Below, one piece after another: positions 22,282 through 34,877 of a stretch of DNA of 64,000 nt. Numbering within the stretch: the stretch's first letter is position 1; each line of letters opens with the position of its first letter. Where the stretch lies: the NCBI RefSeq assembly GCF_048544455.1, contig NC_133536.1, positions 169,280,325-169,344,324 on the forward strand, read 5' to 3'. Both the position numbers and the translations under genes were made by a program. The notes below the pieces were generated by a model. It saw only the letters and a program-made list of their open reading frames with translations, was not told the DNA's origin and did not search any database. This stretch comes from Silene latifolia. Taxonomy: Eukaryota; Streptophyta; Magnoliopsida; Caryophyllales; Caryophyllaceae.

Positions 22282-24059
22282 CTGCCAATACCAAACATCA
22301 TATTGGATTCTGATTGAGTCTGAGAAAAATTACATAAGTCAAACAACCCGAATTATTCTCTGAAGAGAACTCGAGGCAGCCGGGAACTGGAGTTGAAACA
22401 ATTTCAAACCATCAGACACAAAACGACTAATTTAGTTAGGACCTTATTGTCATGCTTTAAGTCGATCCAAATCTTACACAATTCACTTTCCCCACATTTC
22501 AGAGGACCCAAAGGACGTACACCCAAATTAGACCCTACAATGAATGACCGGTTAGATAGGTGTGAATCTCAGTAACTAACTGAATCGGATCAAATTCACA
22601 GTTCTTGTACAACATTATCAAGAAATTTGATTAACAAGACTTTACAAGGCCATTCCAAGACCAGCATCAGAGAGGATTTTGATTGGGGCAGCTACTATAG
22701 AATGTATTTTAATGTGCCACTTTCATAAACAAAATCCAAAATAGTATAAGGAAATCAAACTTTCATCGTTTAAAAAACCAACATTTGCGTCAATTTTATT
22801 ACCCAGCCTAATTTTATACCAAATATGAAGCCATATCCTATGTCAATACTGAATAGAGTACGAGAGAACAACGGACCTGAACGAGACTAAGGACCAGGTA
22901 AGGCCGATGAGACTAGAGCGTCTTGGAAGAAGTCCTTTTGACATCATCCCCCAACAAATTGTTTTTGCCCGCCTTCAGTCCTGTTTCGGAAGCTTAATTC
23001 ATGCCTTTCATAGTCATCATAATCTACATTCATTATACCGATATAAACCCAAGATTAAAACATATTTGCGAGGAATAAAGTTCTTAACATTATAACACTA
23101 AATTGCTTGATCGTATACATATATAAAACCGTCTCATATAATTTTCACCAAAAAAATTATGTTACGCAGAATACCTCATTATGCCTGACTGAGTATACCT
23201 CGTTAGAGAAGTCCAATAAGTACTACAAAATTCTGCTGACAGTATACATTCACTTCAAATGATTTTAATGAAGAAAAAGGCCACTTTGGTTTGGTGACAA
23301 ACATAAACCAAGATATTTAGAGAAGCTCAAGATTGAAACATACACCCATATAGCCAGTGATTGCAAGTCCTTCCTTTTTATTCAGTACTCCAGCAGTTAA
23401 GAATGTGTCAGAGGAGAAATTAAGTTTAAAACATAAGTCATTAGTAACTACAGTATATCTTTTGAAGGGACTAATGACCTAGTGTCTAAAAAATATACTC
23501 CTTCGCTACAAGAATAATCACCCAACAAATATCTCTTTGCACGAGAGCTAGTAGTTAGAATAATAACATGGATCATTACTCCCTTTGATTGCAGTAGTCT
23601 CGAAACAGTCATTCTATCTGAAACACCGGTAGCTATGAATGTAAAAACTCTTGACAACAATTTACAGTTAATCAAAGAACATTAAACAATGACAATGTCA
23701 AAAGGAGAACTATAAGAGTGACATTCGTTCACCAGTTTTAGCCGGATGCAAATTGCTGCGAATATACAAAAACCCCAGTCCTACATCAAGTACAAATCCA
23801 ATAATCTAATCAAAGGAAAACCCTAAAACATAAACGTAATTGACCTAATTAACCATTAAAATAATTGATGGGACAAAAGAGGGGAAAAACGCACATGAGG
23901 GCAAGGAGATGACCACAAATGACAGATGTTGCTGGCGATGGAGGTTAGTAGCCGAGGTTGGCGAGGAAGAGTGTGGGCCGTGGGAACTGGGAAGATCGAG
24001 AGGGAGAGATTAAAATTATGTTACTGCTAAGCATTTTATTAGTCGAGTATTGAGAGAGT
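22282..24059. other. CACTA interior, no recognisable gene
   Basis: AT-rich filler between the PIN fragment and the right subterminal repeats. I see no further PIN exon and no transposase motif. Frames of 60-75 codons are isolated. Confidence 0.5.
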
Positions 24060-24330
24060 TTTATATAAATAACCCTTTTGCGTCGGTTTTCAAGTAAACC
24101 GGTTTAAAACGTTTAGCACAAATACATCAATTGTACTAGTACAACCTATACATTAGATCAAATACGTCAATTCATTTGATAACCGACGTAAAAAGCTCTC
24201 TTAAATACGTTGGTTTTAAAGAAGAACTGACGCAAAAAGTGATGCTAAAAGGCAAAAAATACATTCCCGCCAATATTCGATTGTTTTTGCGTCAGTTTGG
24301 TTAGAACCGACGTAATTCGATAGACTCAAT
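24060..24330. repeat. CACTA right subterminal repeats
   Basis: Copies of GCGTCGGTT, AACTGACGC and AACCGACGT face each other up to the right TIR, mirroring the left zone. Confidence 0.8.
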
Positions 24331-24353
24331 TGGGTGTTTTTATACTAGTGCCA

Positions 24354-24850
24354 TTGTTTCCCCTTTTCGTATCACATGGATACCCATCTTACTCATTTCT
24401 TCCTTCAACCTTAGCATGGACAAGGCGGTACACAAGGAGTACACCGACTTTCTACTCAAGGCATCGGCCACCACATTAGCTTTCCCTTCATGATAGACTA
24501 TCTCCATGTCGTAGTCCCCAATAAGCTCGATCCACCTCCTTTGTCTCATGTTCAAATCCTTTTGGGTGTAGATAGATATACTTCAAGCTCTTGTGGTCGG
24601 AACACACCTTAAAGGTTGCTCCATACAAGTAGTGCCTCCAAATCTTCAAGGCAAAGACAAGGGCTCCCAATTATAGGTCGTGGGTTGGGTAGTTCTCTTA
24701 ATAGGTCTTCAATTGTCACGAAGCATAGGCAATAACTCTACCATTTTGCATAAGCACACATCCTAGACCATTCTTTAAAGCATCGGTGTATACCTCAAAA
24801 TTTTCACTCCCTTCCGGCAAGGCTAGGACCGGGGTCGTGGTTAGGCGCTC
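24354..24850 (-). pseudogene. pol: Tekay RNase H remnant
   Basis: The minus strand reads FEVYTDALKNGLGCVLMQNG near 24800, then [20 protein letters not shown] with [11 protein letters not shown], then [20 protein letters not shown] with [13 protein letters not shown]. These are the conserved RNase H blocks of Tekay/Del chromoviruses. A stop and a frame change lie near 24560-24690. The frame runs into the CACTA TSD at its 3' end and is cut at 24850 by the LTR of Athila element A. Confidence 0.88.
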
Positions 24851-26376
24851 TGATAGGCTTATCGTGTACCTATGCAAAGATAATTACCCTAAACAACAAA
24901 TGAATGTAGCAATAGGGGTCGAACACAAGGAAACGGGAATTACGTTGTGAAATGCTATGGGAAGATTTCTATCAAGATCGATTTCGTTTTGGGTTTGTTT
25001 GGTTGTTTGATAATTAACAAAAATTATAATGTAAATTATATAATAAAAAGGAGTCTAAGGGGGTCGGGTCACACATGAAAAGGTAAGTATATAATTATGT
25101 TAAACTCGGTATTAATAACATTGTCAATTGCTTAGGCTTAGAGACACCCACCTTATGGCATTAGTGTCAACCATAGACCGGGTCCTAGAGAAACTCTCGT
25201 CCATGACTAGGTCGTCCTACTATACATGCTTAGTCTAATTCAATTACATGCCTCTCGACTTTAGAAAGAATGAACAAACTTAATCAATTGAATAAGGCCT
25301 TAAACAAAGATTAAACATTATAGCACAAGCATGTGATAGAAGCAATTTGAACAATATTATTATCAACCTATTTTAATCATGTTGTATACTTGATTTTGCA
25401 TGGCTCCCCTAGCCCTTAGACTAGGAAATTTAGCTACTCATATTGGAATGTAAATTCCAAACTATATTGTAAGAAATGTTAAACATGGTTGTATGATTTA
25501 TATAAACTAGATGATATAACATGTAAAAGGAAAAATGCTAATGTAATCTAAATTGAGTACTTTAATTATAAACTATGTGTAAACTAAAATAGAAATGTAA
25601 AATTGCAAGCTAGAAATAAGAATACCTTAATAGTAGATAACTTGTATAGAAGAACAAATTGTAACCAATTGCTTGAATAAGGAATACTTGAATAATAACT
25701 TGTAGAACAAAATGTTGAAAGATTGAACTAAGGAAAGCTTAACAATTTGTAAACTAACATGATAACTATTGAGAGAATTATAATGCTTATGGCTATGTGA
25801 GGATTTGAGACGTAAAATATGAGATGCCTATAGCTATGAAATGCTCCTCCTATTTATAGGAGAGGGAAAAGAAACGTAAGCATTCAACAGACAGCTAACC
25901 CCGATCGGGGCCGTGGTTATCCGGGTAAATTCCCTTAATTCTTGATTAATTCCTTGAAGAATCTCTATGCTTGCACTTAAATGCTCCTTAATCACTCGGT
26001 ATTACTTCACATTACTAGAATCCAAAGCTTCCTTAGCATCCAATGCTTTCACCTTTAAGTTGGACTTTTATTTTGGGTTTGACTATGCTTTTGACAATAT
26101 TTGAATTAAACATATTAATCCACTAATTTCTTCATGCACAACCCATTCCAATACTCCATGCTTAGTCCAACACTTGGTCTTGTTTAGCTTAGTGAACTTG
26201 GTGTACAAAATGATAGGAAAAAGGCTCTAAATGCTTAGATTCCTACAAAAATGCAACAAACACAACAATACACCTAGAACACAAGATTAGCTCAAAAATA
26301 TACTATTTAAAGTATGATAAACAATACAAACCGAGCTACAATGAGGGGTAAAAGTATATATAAAATGAACACATCA
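24851..26376 (-). repeat. Athila A 3' LTR (complete)
   Basis: A 1,526-bp LTR with TG...CA ends on either strand, starting TGATGTGTTC on the minus strand after the PPT. ACCCCGATCGGGGC, the family palindrome, lies at 25898-25911. It matches 47284-48318 up to about 25889. Confidence 0.9.
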
Positions 26377-26392
26377 AACTCCCCCAAGCTAA

Positions 26393-27860
26393 ACCCTTGC
26401 TTGTCCCCAAGCAAGAAACCAAATCCCATCAATTACAATATCCCAAACAAGCTAAGCATAATGATTTAGAAACCCGAAACAACATGGGCAAGGAATAAAG
26501 CAAAACATGGATGAGATTTACACGACGGCGTAGCATGGAAAACTTTGAACAAACCTTTAAGCTCTTGCATGATCTTTTGACTTATGGACTCTCACGGGGC
26601 ACTCAAACTCTATTATATGTGAAAGAACAATTTGTGAATGAACACTCAACTATCCTCGACTTATAACAATCTACCCGCAATCTAATATGGTAAACATGTC
26701 AAAACTAGCAAGCCAATACAATCAAATGTAAGCATGATAAAGAAGCCAAATGGGTAGGAAGAAGGCAAATAAACATGGGTAAGAAAGGGGAACAAAAGAG
26801 TTATGGTAATGTGGAGCTAAGTCAAGCTAGCAACTACCAAAATGTAAAGGTGCTCAATCTCAATTCTAAACCAATTTTGCAATTCAAACCATAAGGAAAC
26901 CCTCCAAAATGTATGAATAATGCTTGAGAATTTCTCACAACTTTTCTTCTTCTCATTTTTTTTTTTCATTTCAATGCACACTTTTTTTTCATGCTTTTTC
27001 ATTTTTTTTCACATTTTTTTTCATCTTTTCATTCTCATTTTTTTTTCATCATTTAAACTCTCTTTTTTTTTTCTTGAGCATTAGGACCAAGCTCACATGA
27101 TTTCCACAACCTTTGAAACAAATCCCAATTGAGCACCCAAACAAAACAAAGCTACTAGCTCAACAATGGTTGGCAAGTTATAATGTAACTAGGAAAATGT
27201 TTATGAAGGGGTCAAGAAGGTAAATATATCATGTGAATGGCTCCAAAATGCTATAACAAATGAATGCATGCTTACCAAGAGATGACATGAGAACCATACT
27301 TATGCGTTTTGATGTAACACACATTATAAGGAGACACTTACACTCACCTAAGAGAGACCGGATATGGATGCATCGGTCTAAAGAGGCTCTACCTTACCAT
27401 TTTGTAGCTTGCCACAAGTCAAGATCAATCCTATTCGGTTCATTTTCCATCTCCCACCTACTATGTCAAGACATCCCCATGTAGCTATTATCCTATCATA
27501 TATGAACAAATCATTAGCTAAAAGCCATTATTAGGATAAGCAAAGAGGAAAGTAGGCTACAAGCAAGCACAAAGCAATAATTTCTCTCAAAAAATTTCAA
27601 ATTTTCTACACTACATGCCAACTACACTATATGCAAATGCAATCACCCCCCAAGATAAACATCACATTGTCGTCAATGTGCCAACAATTCAAAGTACCCA
27701 ATCAAACCATAAAAATGGCTCAAAGCACAAAACAAGGACTAGAGGTTATGTTTAATGGGTTGCAAGACCTAAACTAAAATTCAAAGCAATTAAAAACTTA
27801 CTCAACTTGCTAGCCTCCCCCTAACCTAGCATGGATTCGGGGGACTTGTTAATCAATCAT
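26393..27860 (-). other. Athila A 3' untranslated region
   Basis: About 1.5 kb between the env-like ORF and the PPT, without coding signatures. It includes a T-rich stretch with repeated TTTTTTTCAT units at 26945-27075. The antisense frame at 27260-27484 is not supported as a gene. Confidence 0.6.
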
Positions 27861-28418
27861 CTAAGAAAAGGGCCAAAAATTGAACCCCTTCCTTCCTTCC
27901 TTCTTTTTACCACTACCACTTGATTCACCTTGGTGGCCACTTCCACTTAAATCATCCTCTTGAAGAGGAGTGACATACTCACCAATTTTTTGGCCACTAC
28001 TAAGACCATCACCATAGCTACTATACCCACCATACCCTCCATAGCCACCATATCCACCATAGCCTCCTTGTAATGCCTCAACACCATAATCCAAACCACA
28101 AAAATCCGAACCGGGTGCATAAGTAGTAAATGTACCTGCATCATTGTTAGGAGGAGGAGGGGGAATAGGGAGGAAATCCACCCGGAGGATAAGTATAAAA
28201 TGAAGGGTGTGGCCCCTCGGGTTGGATTACTCCTTGTCTAGCAAAATAATCATAAATTGGATGCAAAGCAAGTCGTTGGTCATCACGAATTGCATTAACA
28301 CCTAAGTTCAATTCCCTCATCATATCCATCATTTCTAAGCTAGAGGGTGATTGAATGCTAGAGGTGGAGTGACGTGCTTGAGAGGGTTGACCTCCCGCAT
28401 GCCTCTCAATGGTGGTAT
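27861..28418 (-). pseudogene. Athila A env-like ORF, C-terminal part
   Basis: Continues directly from the part right of element B when one GGTAT is removed: ETHT joins TIERHAGGQPSQARHSTSSI. After PPGGFPPY the frame ends in a Ser run at 28147. The coding sense continues in another frame (28181-27861) with a Gly-Tyr repeat, GGYGGYGGYGGYGGYSSYG, and ends GRKGFNFWPFS. A one-base indel in the C/T-rich run near 28160-28180 explains the change. The Gly-Tyr tail is unusual for this ORF class. Confidence 0.7.
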
Positions 28419-30176
28419 TGATCGGAGTCCGTTTCGTGTTCACAATTTAATAGATGTTGTCGTTGGGTCACGTCCGAATCAAAAAAAAATTTATAGCTTC
28501 ACAAACAACTCTACAATTAGCAAAGAGGCAAGTAAAGGTCGGATCCCAAGGGACGGGAATTGAGATGAGATTTCTATTGAAACTAGTAGTGTCTTAGGGG
28601 TGTCACAATTTGGGTTGATGTAGAAGGTCACTAACTAAATAGCAATGAAAGTAAATAAGCAAGATGAATTAAAAGGGTTGTAAACAATTGATAAAAAGCA
28701 CTAGGGTGTCATGGGGTCCTAGGGGAATCATGGGAATTGATCATACAAACATGTTCTCAAATTATAAGCAAGCAATTATTGTTGTGATGGATTGAGTTGG
28801 GTTATATCTTACAATCCTAGGAAAGTTTGGGTCCCGGAGCCAAATTGATTAGATTGTACAACACCTACAAGTCGACTTAGTCTCCCCTACTCAACAACAT
28901 GCATGGTCTAATGAGACTCGAGTTGGTTTATGTCTTACAAGTCTCATTGAAAAGATAGGTGATGGGTAAAAAATGTAAGGATTCATAGGCTCACATTTCA
29001 TCAAACATAACATGTGCATGAGTTGAGATCAAAACAAGCAAGCAAATAAACCATGAAAGCATATTAATTTAAGCATGAATCATTCCCCATGTTGGTTTCC
29101 CCTAATTACCCATTAACCCTAGCTAGGTCACTACTCACTCATTATCATGTTGATCATGCTAGCAAGGTTGTCAATCATACCAACAAAAGGAAACATGATG
29201 AATAAATGAAAGTAATTAACAATAATTAAAAAGGGATTAAGAGAATTATACCTACTAATGATTCCAATAATAAAGCAAAGAATAAAAGAAGTACTTGATG
29301 CTTGATTGAGAGGTTGTCAATCTCCCAATAATAACCCAAATAATCTTCAATTACCCAAAATAAAGGATGAACAAAAGAGAGATTAAGGAAATAAAACTTG
29401 TATTAGAACTAGATTAATTGTTGATTACAATACTAAAGAGACATTTGATTTATATTAACTACTCTAATAATTGATAAGAAGAACATGCTCTTCTAATTAG
29501 ACTAATGGGGTATTTATAGTGGAAATTAGGTGGATGCATTAGGGTTAACTAAGGGCTAAACTAGTAATTAAACTTCTTAGATTGAGCAGGGAGAAGCCGG
29601 TATTTTTCGAAGGAAGGGCTTCTTTCTTTGTAGCTTGGAGAAGACGAAATTTCGCTGTACTGGAATCCGTGCGTATAGGAGTCGGGACGGGCGGATTTAG
29701 GCAGGGGAAGACGGGCGTCTTTAGGGGAATCCGGGCGGATTCTGTGGCTGCTATCCGGGCGTCTTTGAAGGAAGACGCACGGATTGTGCTTGTGGAGGAC
29801 GGGCGGATTCAGGACAATCCGCTCGGATTGTAGCTCAGCACTATTTCTTCTTCTTTTCTTCCCTTTTCTTCATAAAATCCTTGGGGATTTCCTCGGGGAT
29901 GCAAGGATCCTTTCTCAACATTGCTCATCTACTATCATATGTACAAAGGCCTTCTAATCTTGTCTCTTCTTGATGCTTGGTCATTGAATTTAATCAATTT
30001 AGTCTCGTTTTGCCATGAAAATGCAAGATTTTCACTCCTTTCCTACCAAGGGATCAAAATCTCAAAGAATATGCAAAACAAAGAACTAAAGACAATAAAT
30101 GACCCAAATATGCACTGAAAAGCATGGGAACAAGGTTAATTCGGATGCTAAATATGCGCTAATTATGGTCACATCA
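28419..30176 (-). repeat. Athila B 3' LTR
   Basis: TGATCGGAGTCC...GGTCACATCA on the plus strand. It contains eight 14-mers of NNNNCG-NN-CGNNNN form at about 29663-29829, for example AAGACGGGCGTCTT at 29708-29721 and AATCCGGGCGGATT at 29728-29741. The plus-strand frame at 29582-29833 spans this cluster and is not a gene; it recurs identically in the other LTR. Confidence 0.93.
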
Positions 30177-30190
30177 AATATCCCCAAACC

Positions 30191-32248
30191 GAACCTTTGC
30201 TCGTCCCGAGTAAAGAGGTGACAAAGACTAGGACCATTATTTAAACTAACCTAATAACATAGTCTATATGAGACAATTAGCGGGTCTCACTCCGCCCCTT
30301 CAACTCACAACAAGACAACCATGAGGTAGGATGCCTTCTTGCAAGGCAAGGTGGGTCTTGCCAAAATGGCGACACATCCAAACATTAAGCACACAAAATC
30401 AAATAATGGATGCATCTACAAAAGGAATGGCCACTTCCTCATCAAGTGGCGGAGGCAACTAAGAGAGAACAAATTTAAGACCATATAATCCTTCACAAAT
30501 ACTAGTTGAACAAATTACTAAGGCTAAGAGGATGGCACTAAATCACCTCCAAATGGTGTTAAACTAGACTACTTTCATCCTCAATTTTCAAATGCTTTCG
30601 TCAAGAGCGATCAGATGGTAGTGGAATGATGATCCCTATGATGCTAGTAGCATATGACATGACAAGTCTTGAATTCTCTACAAAAGTAAAGGTCATGGAT
30701 CGTCCCAAGCTCGACAAAGTGGCTTGACAAAAGGCTTTTTGGGAATGAAATGCTCAAATCTTTATAAACAAGGGTGGATATGACTAGTATTCAAAATTGT
30801 CCTCATTTAACTTTCACATTTCAAAAATTTAAGATGGGGTTTGTCCCTTCCGGGCTAGTGTCCTTTACTTTCGCCAATCGCTTATTAGGCAACCGGTTAA
30901 CCTCTAGACAATAGCTTTTCGGGGTGATAGTCACTCTGTCTCTGGGCGGCCGAATTCACAACCGTGTGGGGGCCCAATTCAATGGATCCCGCTCCAAAGC
31001 TCATCGAAGTGGTACGCCTCCATCAAAACAACTAAATTTCTCAACATTTCAACATTTCATAACATTTGAGGTTTCCTTAGCAATAGATTACTTCCACATG
31101 ACAAAATTTTCGAAATGAGCACTTCAAGCTTATTGATAGAAAAGTATTTTTGGGTTGCCTTACCACAAGGTCAATCAAGGTCACCTAGACAAGTTAACCA
31201 AGTCCACATCGCATCACGGGGTTGGATAGGTGACTCACATGCAAACCCTTGACTAGGCTTTGGGTCATGGGTCAAAAGACACTAGTATGACACTATATAG
31301 GGTGTTTTACAACCATTCTAGTAGGCAAAGTCTTAAGTTGAAAAAGTATTTGTAATGGCTTATTTGCTCTTGTCAAAGTTCTCAATTAGGCACTTTTCAA
31401 AATGTTTTATCTAAATGCAACTACATGCCATGATGCAACTAATATATACATCCTAATGCAAGTGATTCTATCAACTAATATGACATATAAACTAAATGCA
31501 AGTCCTAAATTCACATTGTTATACCGCATCAATCAAAATAAAGCCACATAGTCATTAACATAAAGAGGAAAAAGGAGATTGGAAAGATCATACCATGCGG
31601 TCTTCATGATCCTCATGTCTCGGATGTGGCGTAGTCATTTAATGTGAACAAGGATAGAACAAACACAATACAACAATATATACAATATATGTATAACTAC
31701 ACTACAAAAGGAATAAACATGTTTTTGGGTTTTTCAATTTTCAAAATTTTATGGTTTTTCGAATTTTTTCAATTTTTTTGGCTTTTTGAATAAAAGTTAA
31801 GTTAGAATTCCCCATCCCCACACTAATATGGGCATTGTCCTCAATGGCCAAAATGATGGGAAATTATGCAAACATGATGCATGATTTCTACACTAAATGC
31901 AAGCTACACTAATCTACACTACATGATGCATGGTTTTTGTTTATGACGGAGAGGATAATTTAGATTACCTTCCGTTGTGTATGCATTAACTTCCCCAAAC
32001 CGAACTAGACATTATTGCTAATGTCCGAGGATGGGTGTAGTTCATGCACACACTATGCAATGTATGCAACTAATTTTGTCATTTTGGATTTTGAAAGGTG
32101 GGAACAATAAAATGAGAACACCCAAAAGTACCGAGGTGTGAGTCCTCTATGGTGCTAGGACTACTCCAACAATGATCAAGAAAAATAAATAAATAGAACA
32201 AAGAGAGAAATAGACAAACCTCAAGAGGGTAGGAGCCTCCAAAGCTTG
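30191..32248 (-). other. Athila B 3' untranslated region
   Basis: About 2 kb of non-coding sequence between the env-like stop and the PPT. No retroviral motif is seen on either strand. Hypervariable long 3' UTRs are usual in this lineage. Confidence 0.6.
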
Positions 32249-33835
32249 CTAATTTTCCATCATATCATCACTATCATCATCTTCCTCATTAGAAGTGGTC
32301 TCATTGCCACTTTCTCCTTCACTTTCTTCTTCACCTTGCTCATCATCCTCTTCTCCTTCTTCACTAGCATCTTCATCAATGTTATCATCAACCTCTTCAT
32401 TACCAACAACCTCATTATCATCCGGAACAACCCTAGATGCACTCGGAAATAGGACTTCCTTATCCGCCCAACTAGGCAAAGGACATGATGGGCCAAGTAG
32501 TCCTTGCCTAGCTAAATGTAGGAGGGGTGGATATTGGGCTAAGTAAACATTTTTCCGATCCTCGAAAGCTTGCTTGTGCATCTTTTGCATGAGAAGAGTC
32601 AAATAATCATTTCTTGCTTCAACACCTTCCGGCTTGAACTCTTGGTACTAAAAAGGGTAAGGTGGTGTGACAATGGAAGAGGAGGGCATTTCAAGTTCAC
32701 CCTTTTGTTGTTGGATAATATACTCGGCCTCTTTTGAAAGGGGAAGTAGATAATTGATCCGGTGGACACTCAATCGATAAATCTTTGAAGGCAAAGTGAA
32801 AGAACTAGCCTCACTAGTGAGCCATCCATACTTGGTGTCAAGAGGGTTATGGGCAACCCACTTGTACTTGTGTATCATAGTATGCATATCAATGAGATGA
32901 CCACCTTCTTTCGCCTCATACTTGTTATCTTTGTTGAAGTTTGGATCAAAGTATTTGGCTAGGATAGTGACTAGGCCTCCATTCACAATAACGGTAGTGC
33001 CTTTTTTCCCACAATCAATGTTTAACCATCTATCCACCAAGAGCCTTAGAAAGTTAAAAGGCTTGGTAAATTCCCTTCCAACGTTCAAAGCCGACTCAAG
33101 AAGAACAAAATCGAGTTTGGTGAAATGGTTGGTGTCTTTTCTTGCATTGATGGTGTTCCCTACGACCTTGTGCCATACTCTAATACCCGGATGGTGGACT
33201 AATAGAGCACGACTAGCATGAAAGTCTTCAAATTTTCTTCCGGAAATCGCCTCCCAAAGAGGGTCGGGGTCATATTTGCCAACATTCTTAAAATAACTCG
33301 GAGAATCACTAAGACCCAAAGCATTACCCATTTCCTCAAAGGAGATGCGCCTACTAACATTAGCTAGACGAAACTCGATGGTCTCCATGGTCTCAACCTT
33401 GTTAACTTTCAAAGAACTCAAAAATTCTAAGGTAAGGGAGGGGTATGTCAATTCTTTTGATTCAAACAATTTCTCCAACCCCATGGCTTTGAAAAAAGCT
33501 CTAGTTTGCTCAAGGACACCCAATTTTTCTAAGGTATCTTCACAAATAAACTTGGTGGATTGAAATGATTTTCTAGCAAACTTGGCAAAAGTGTCCCTAT
33601 GAGATTTGGAAATGAAAATTACCTCCGGATAGTTTGCAAGTTGATCAATTTCCGGAGTAGTAGATGTTGTTGCTCCCATGGGAGGTTGTTGTTGTTGTTG
33701 CACTTCCAAGTTTGGGTTTGCTACCACCATAGCCAATGCTTTCTTTGCTTGAAGAGTCTTTTGCCTTAAGGAGAGTGTCTTTGCCTTTGGTGCCTTTGCC
33801 TTTGTTGCCTTTGTTGCTCCCTTAGTCCTTGCCAT
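32249..33835 (-). pseudogene. Athila B env-like ORF (ATHILA ORF-1-like)
   Basis: One frame of 528 codons from ATG at 33835, with a single in-frame TAG at 32648-32650 after about 395 residues. The basic N-terminus is MARTKGATKATKAKAPKAKT. The conserved core contains YPSLTLEFLSSLKVNK, ISFEEMGNALGLSDSP and ALLVHHPGIRVWHKVVG. Element A has the matching blocks FPELTLEFLSSFEF and YIHYPDIRIWQRFMGW. The C-terminus is strongly acidic (runs of Glu/Asp with Ser). The position downstream of the Pol region fits the third, env-like ORF of Athila elements. I see no convincing signal peptide or fusion peptide, so an envelope role is by position only. Confidence 0.75.
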
Positions 33836-34168
33836 TGATGATTTAACCTAAAAAAGAGTGAAAAATCTTCAATTTCTAGTACACCCAAATCGATTTAAAG
33901 GTGAAAGGCTTTGCCTTTATGAATTCAAAAATCGATTCAAAGGTTGAAGATTTTGTGCTTGGTTTTGATTTTTATTGGAAGAGGAGTGATTGATTTGTTG
34001 TTAAAAGGATGTTTTGATTTGATTTTGGTGAATGTTGTTGAGGAATTTTGTTTTTGTAATGGAGAGGATAAGGGTTTTGAGGTTTATGAGTAGTGTTATG
34101 AATGAAAGAATAAAGAAATGAATGTGGGAGGGGGTTTATAAAACCCGAAAGATTTGAACTGCAGGGGC
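33836..34168 (-). other. Athila B spacer before env-like ORF
   Basis: Non-coding leader of the env-like ORF with AT-rich repeats of AATCGATT type. It joins the palindrome array on its right side. Confidence 0.5.
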
Positions 34169-34530
34169 AAGACGGGCGGATTCTGCTCGGGACGGGCGGA
34201 TTCTGCCTTTTCTAGGTTTGGAAAAACTCGCCTAAAGACGGGCGTCTTTCAGTAAAGACGAGCGGATTCGCAAACACGGGACGGGCGTCTTCTGCAGAAG
34301 ACGGGCGGATTCCTTCACAGGGATTTTTCTTGTTTTCTTCAGCCAAGAAGACGGGCGTCTTCCCTTCAGGGCGGGCGGATTTTTGAAGACGGGCGGATTT
34401 TAATGCAGGATGCCTGGATTCGTTGACAGTAAAAAATTTCACAAATTCAGCTCATAATAGGACGGGCGTATTCTACCCAATATGCCCGGATTGCCTGAAG
34501 ACGGGCGGATCTCCTGAATCCGCTCGGATT
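34169..34530. repeat. Internal array of GACGGGCGGATT / GACGGGCGTCTT palindromes
   Basis: Twelve 14-mers of NNNNCG-NN-CGNNNN form, from AAGACGGGCGGATT (34169-34182) to AATCCGCTCGGATT (34517-34530). Left halves are AAGACG, GGGACG or AATCCG; right halves are CGTCTT or CGGATT. The same motif family is in both LTRs of B. Coding frames reported across it (e.g. 34212-34442) are artefacts. Confidence 0.92.
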
Positions 34531-34877
34531 CCACCCCTTTGTACCCGGATTCAGTTCCATCCGTGTACTTTGCCAATCCCCTTGTCATTTTTCCATTCTT
34601 CTTCATATCTCGTGTTCTTCATTGTGGGGGCACTACTAAGGCATGGATAGCCTAGGCAATTGCCATCCCCACACTAAGCTAAAGCACTACACATTAATTG
34701 AAATTATTAGTCCCTCCCTCACTTCTCTCAAACATGATAATTATCTTGATCAAAGTATAAAAATCCAAAATTAACAAAAATGCAATATAAGAATTGAAAT
34801 GCAAGTTAGGGAGTTAGAAATATTTACAAATGGTGGTTTAGGGAGGACTCCACCAAACTCTCATTCTTGATGAGATG

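Larger units (their letters stand above)
19923..24350. mobile_element. Non-autonomous CACTA transposon with captured PIN exons
   Basis: The left end is CACTAATGGACAAAACCCC. The right end, reverse-complemented, is CACTAGTATAAAAACACCC. The 3-bp TSD CCA lies at 19920-19922 and 24351-24353. Joining the flanks restores a continuous Tekay pol reading (RNase H to integrase). Subterminal zones (about 19955-20400 and 24060-24330) contain many copies of GCGTCAGTT or AACTGACGC in both orientations, the usual CACTA transposase-binding architecture. No transposase is visible. Length 4.4 kb. Confidence 0.92.
883..24850 (-). mobile_element. Tekay-type chromovirus (Ty3/Gypsy), truncated and interrupted
   Basis: This is a minus-strand Gypsy element. 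Its 3' LTR occupies 883-1387 plus 17053-18263; the gap is the LARD at 1388-17047. A purine-rich PPT lies at 18264-18283. Chromodomain, integrase and RNase H remnants then follow rightwards and stop at 24850, where Athila element A begins. A CACTA element splits the pol between RNase H and integrase. RT, protease, gag, PBS and 5' LTR are not in the window. The LTR edges read TGTAATACCC at the 5' end and GTGTTACA at the 3' end on the minus strand, the usual Tekay/Del form. The left flank ATGAA (878-882) would be the TSD, but the partner flank is missing. Confidence 0.85.

Noticed and set aside
22290-22330. Upstream PIN exon reading NMMFGIG next to the captured exon
   Set aside because: It lies in the intron side of the acceptor, in the wrong frame and without a donor.
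29582-29833. 83-codon ORF, identical again at 38978-39229
   Set aside because: It spans the palindrome cluster in both LTRs of B; the identity comes from LTR duplication, not from a gene family.
32246-32546. Plus-strand ORFs rich in Ser/Ile/Phe
   Set aside because: Antisense of the acidic tail of the element B env-like ORF.
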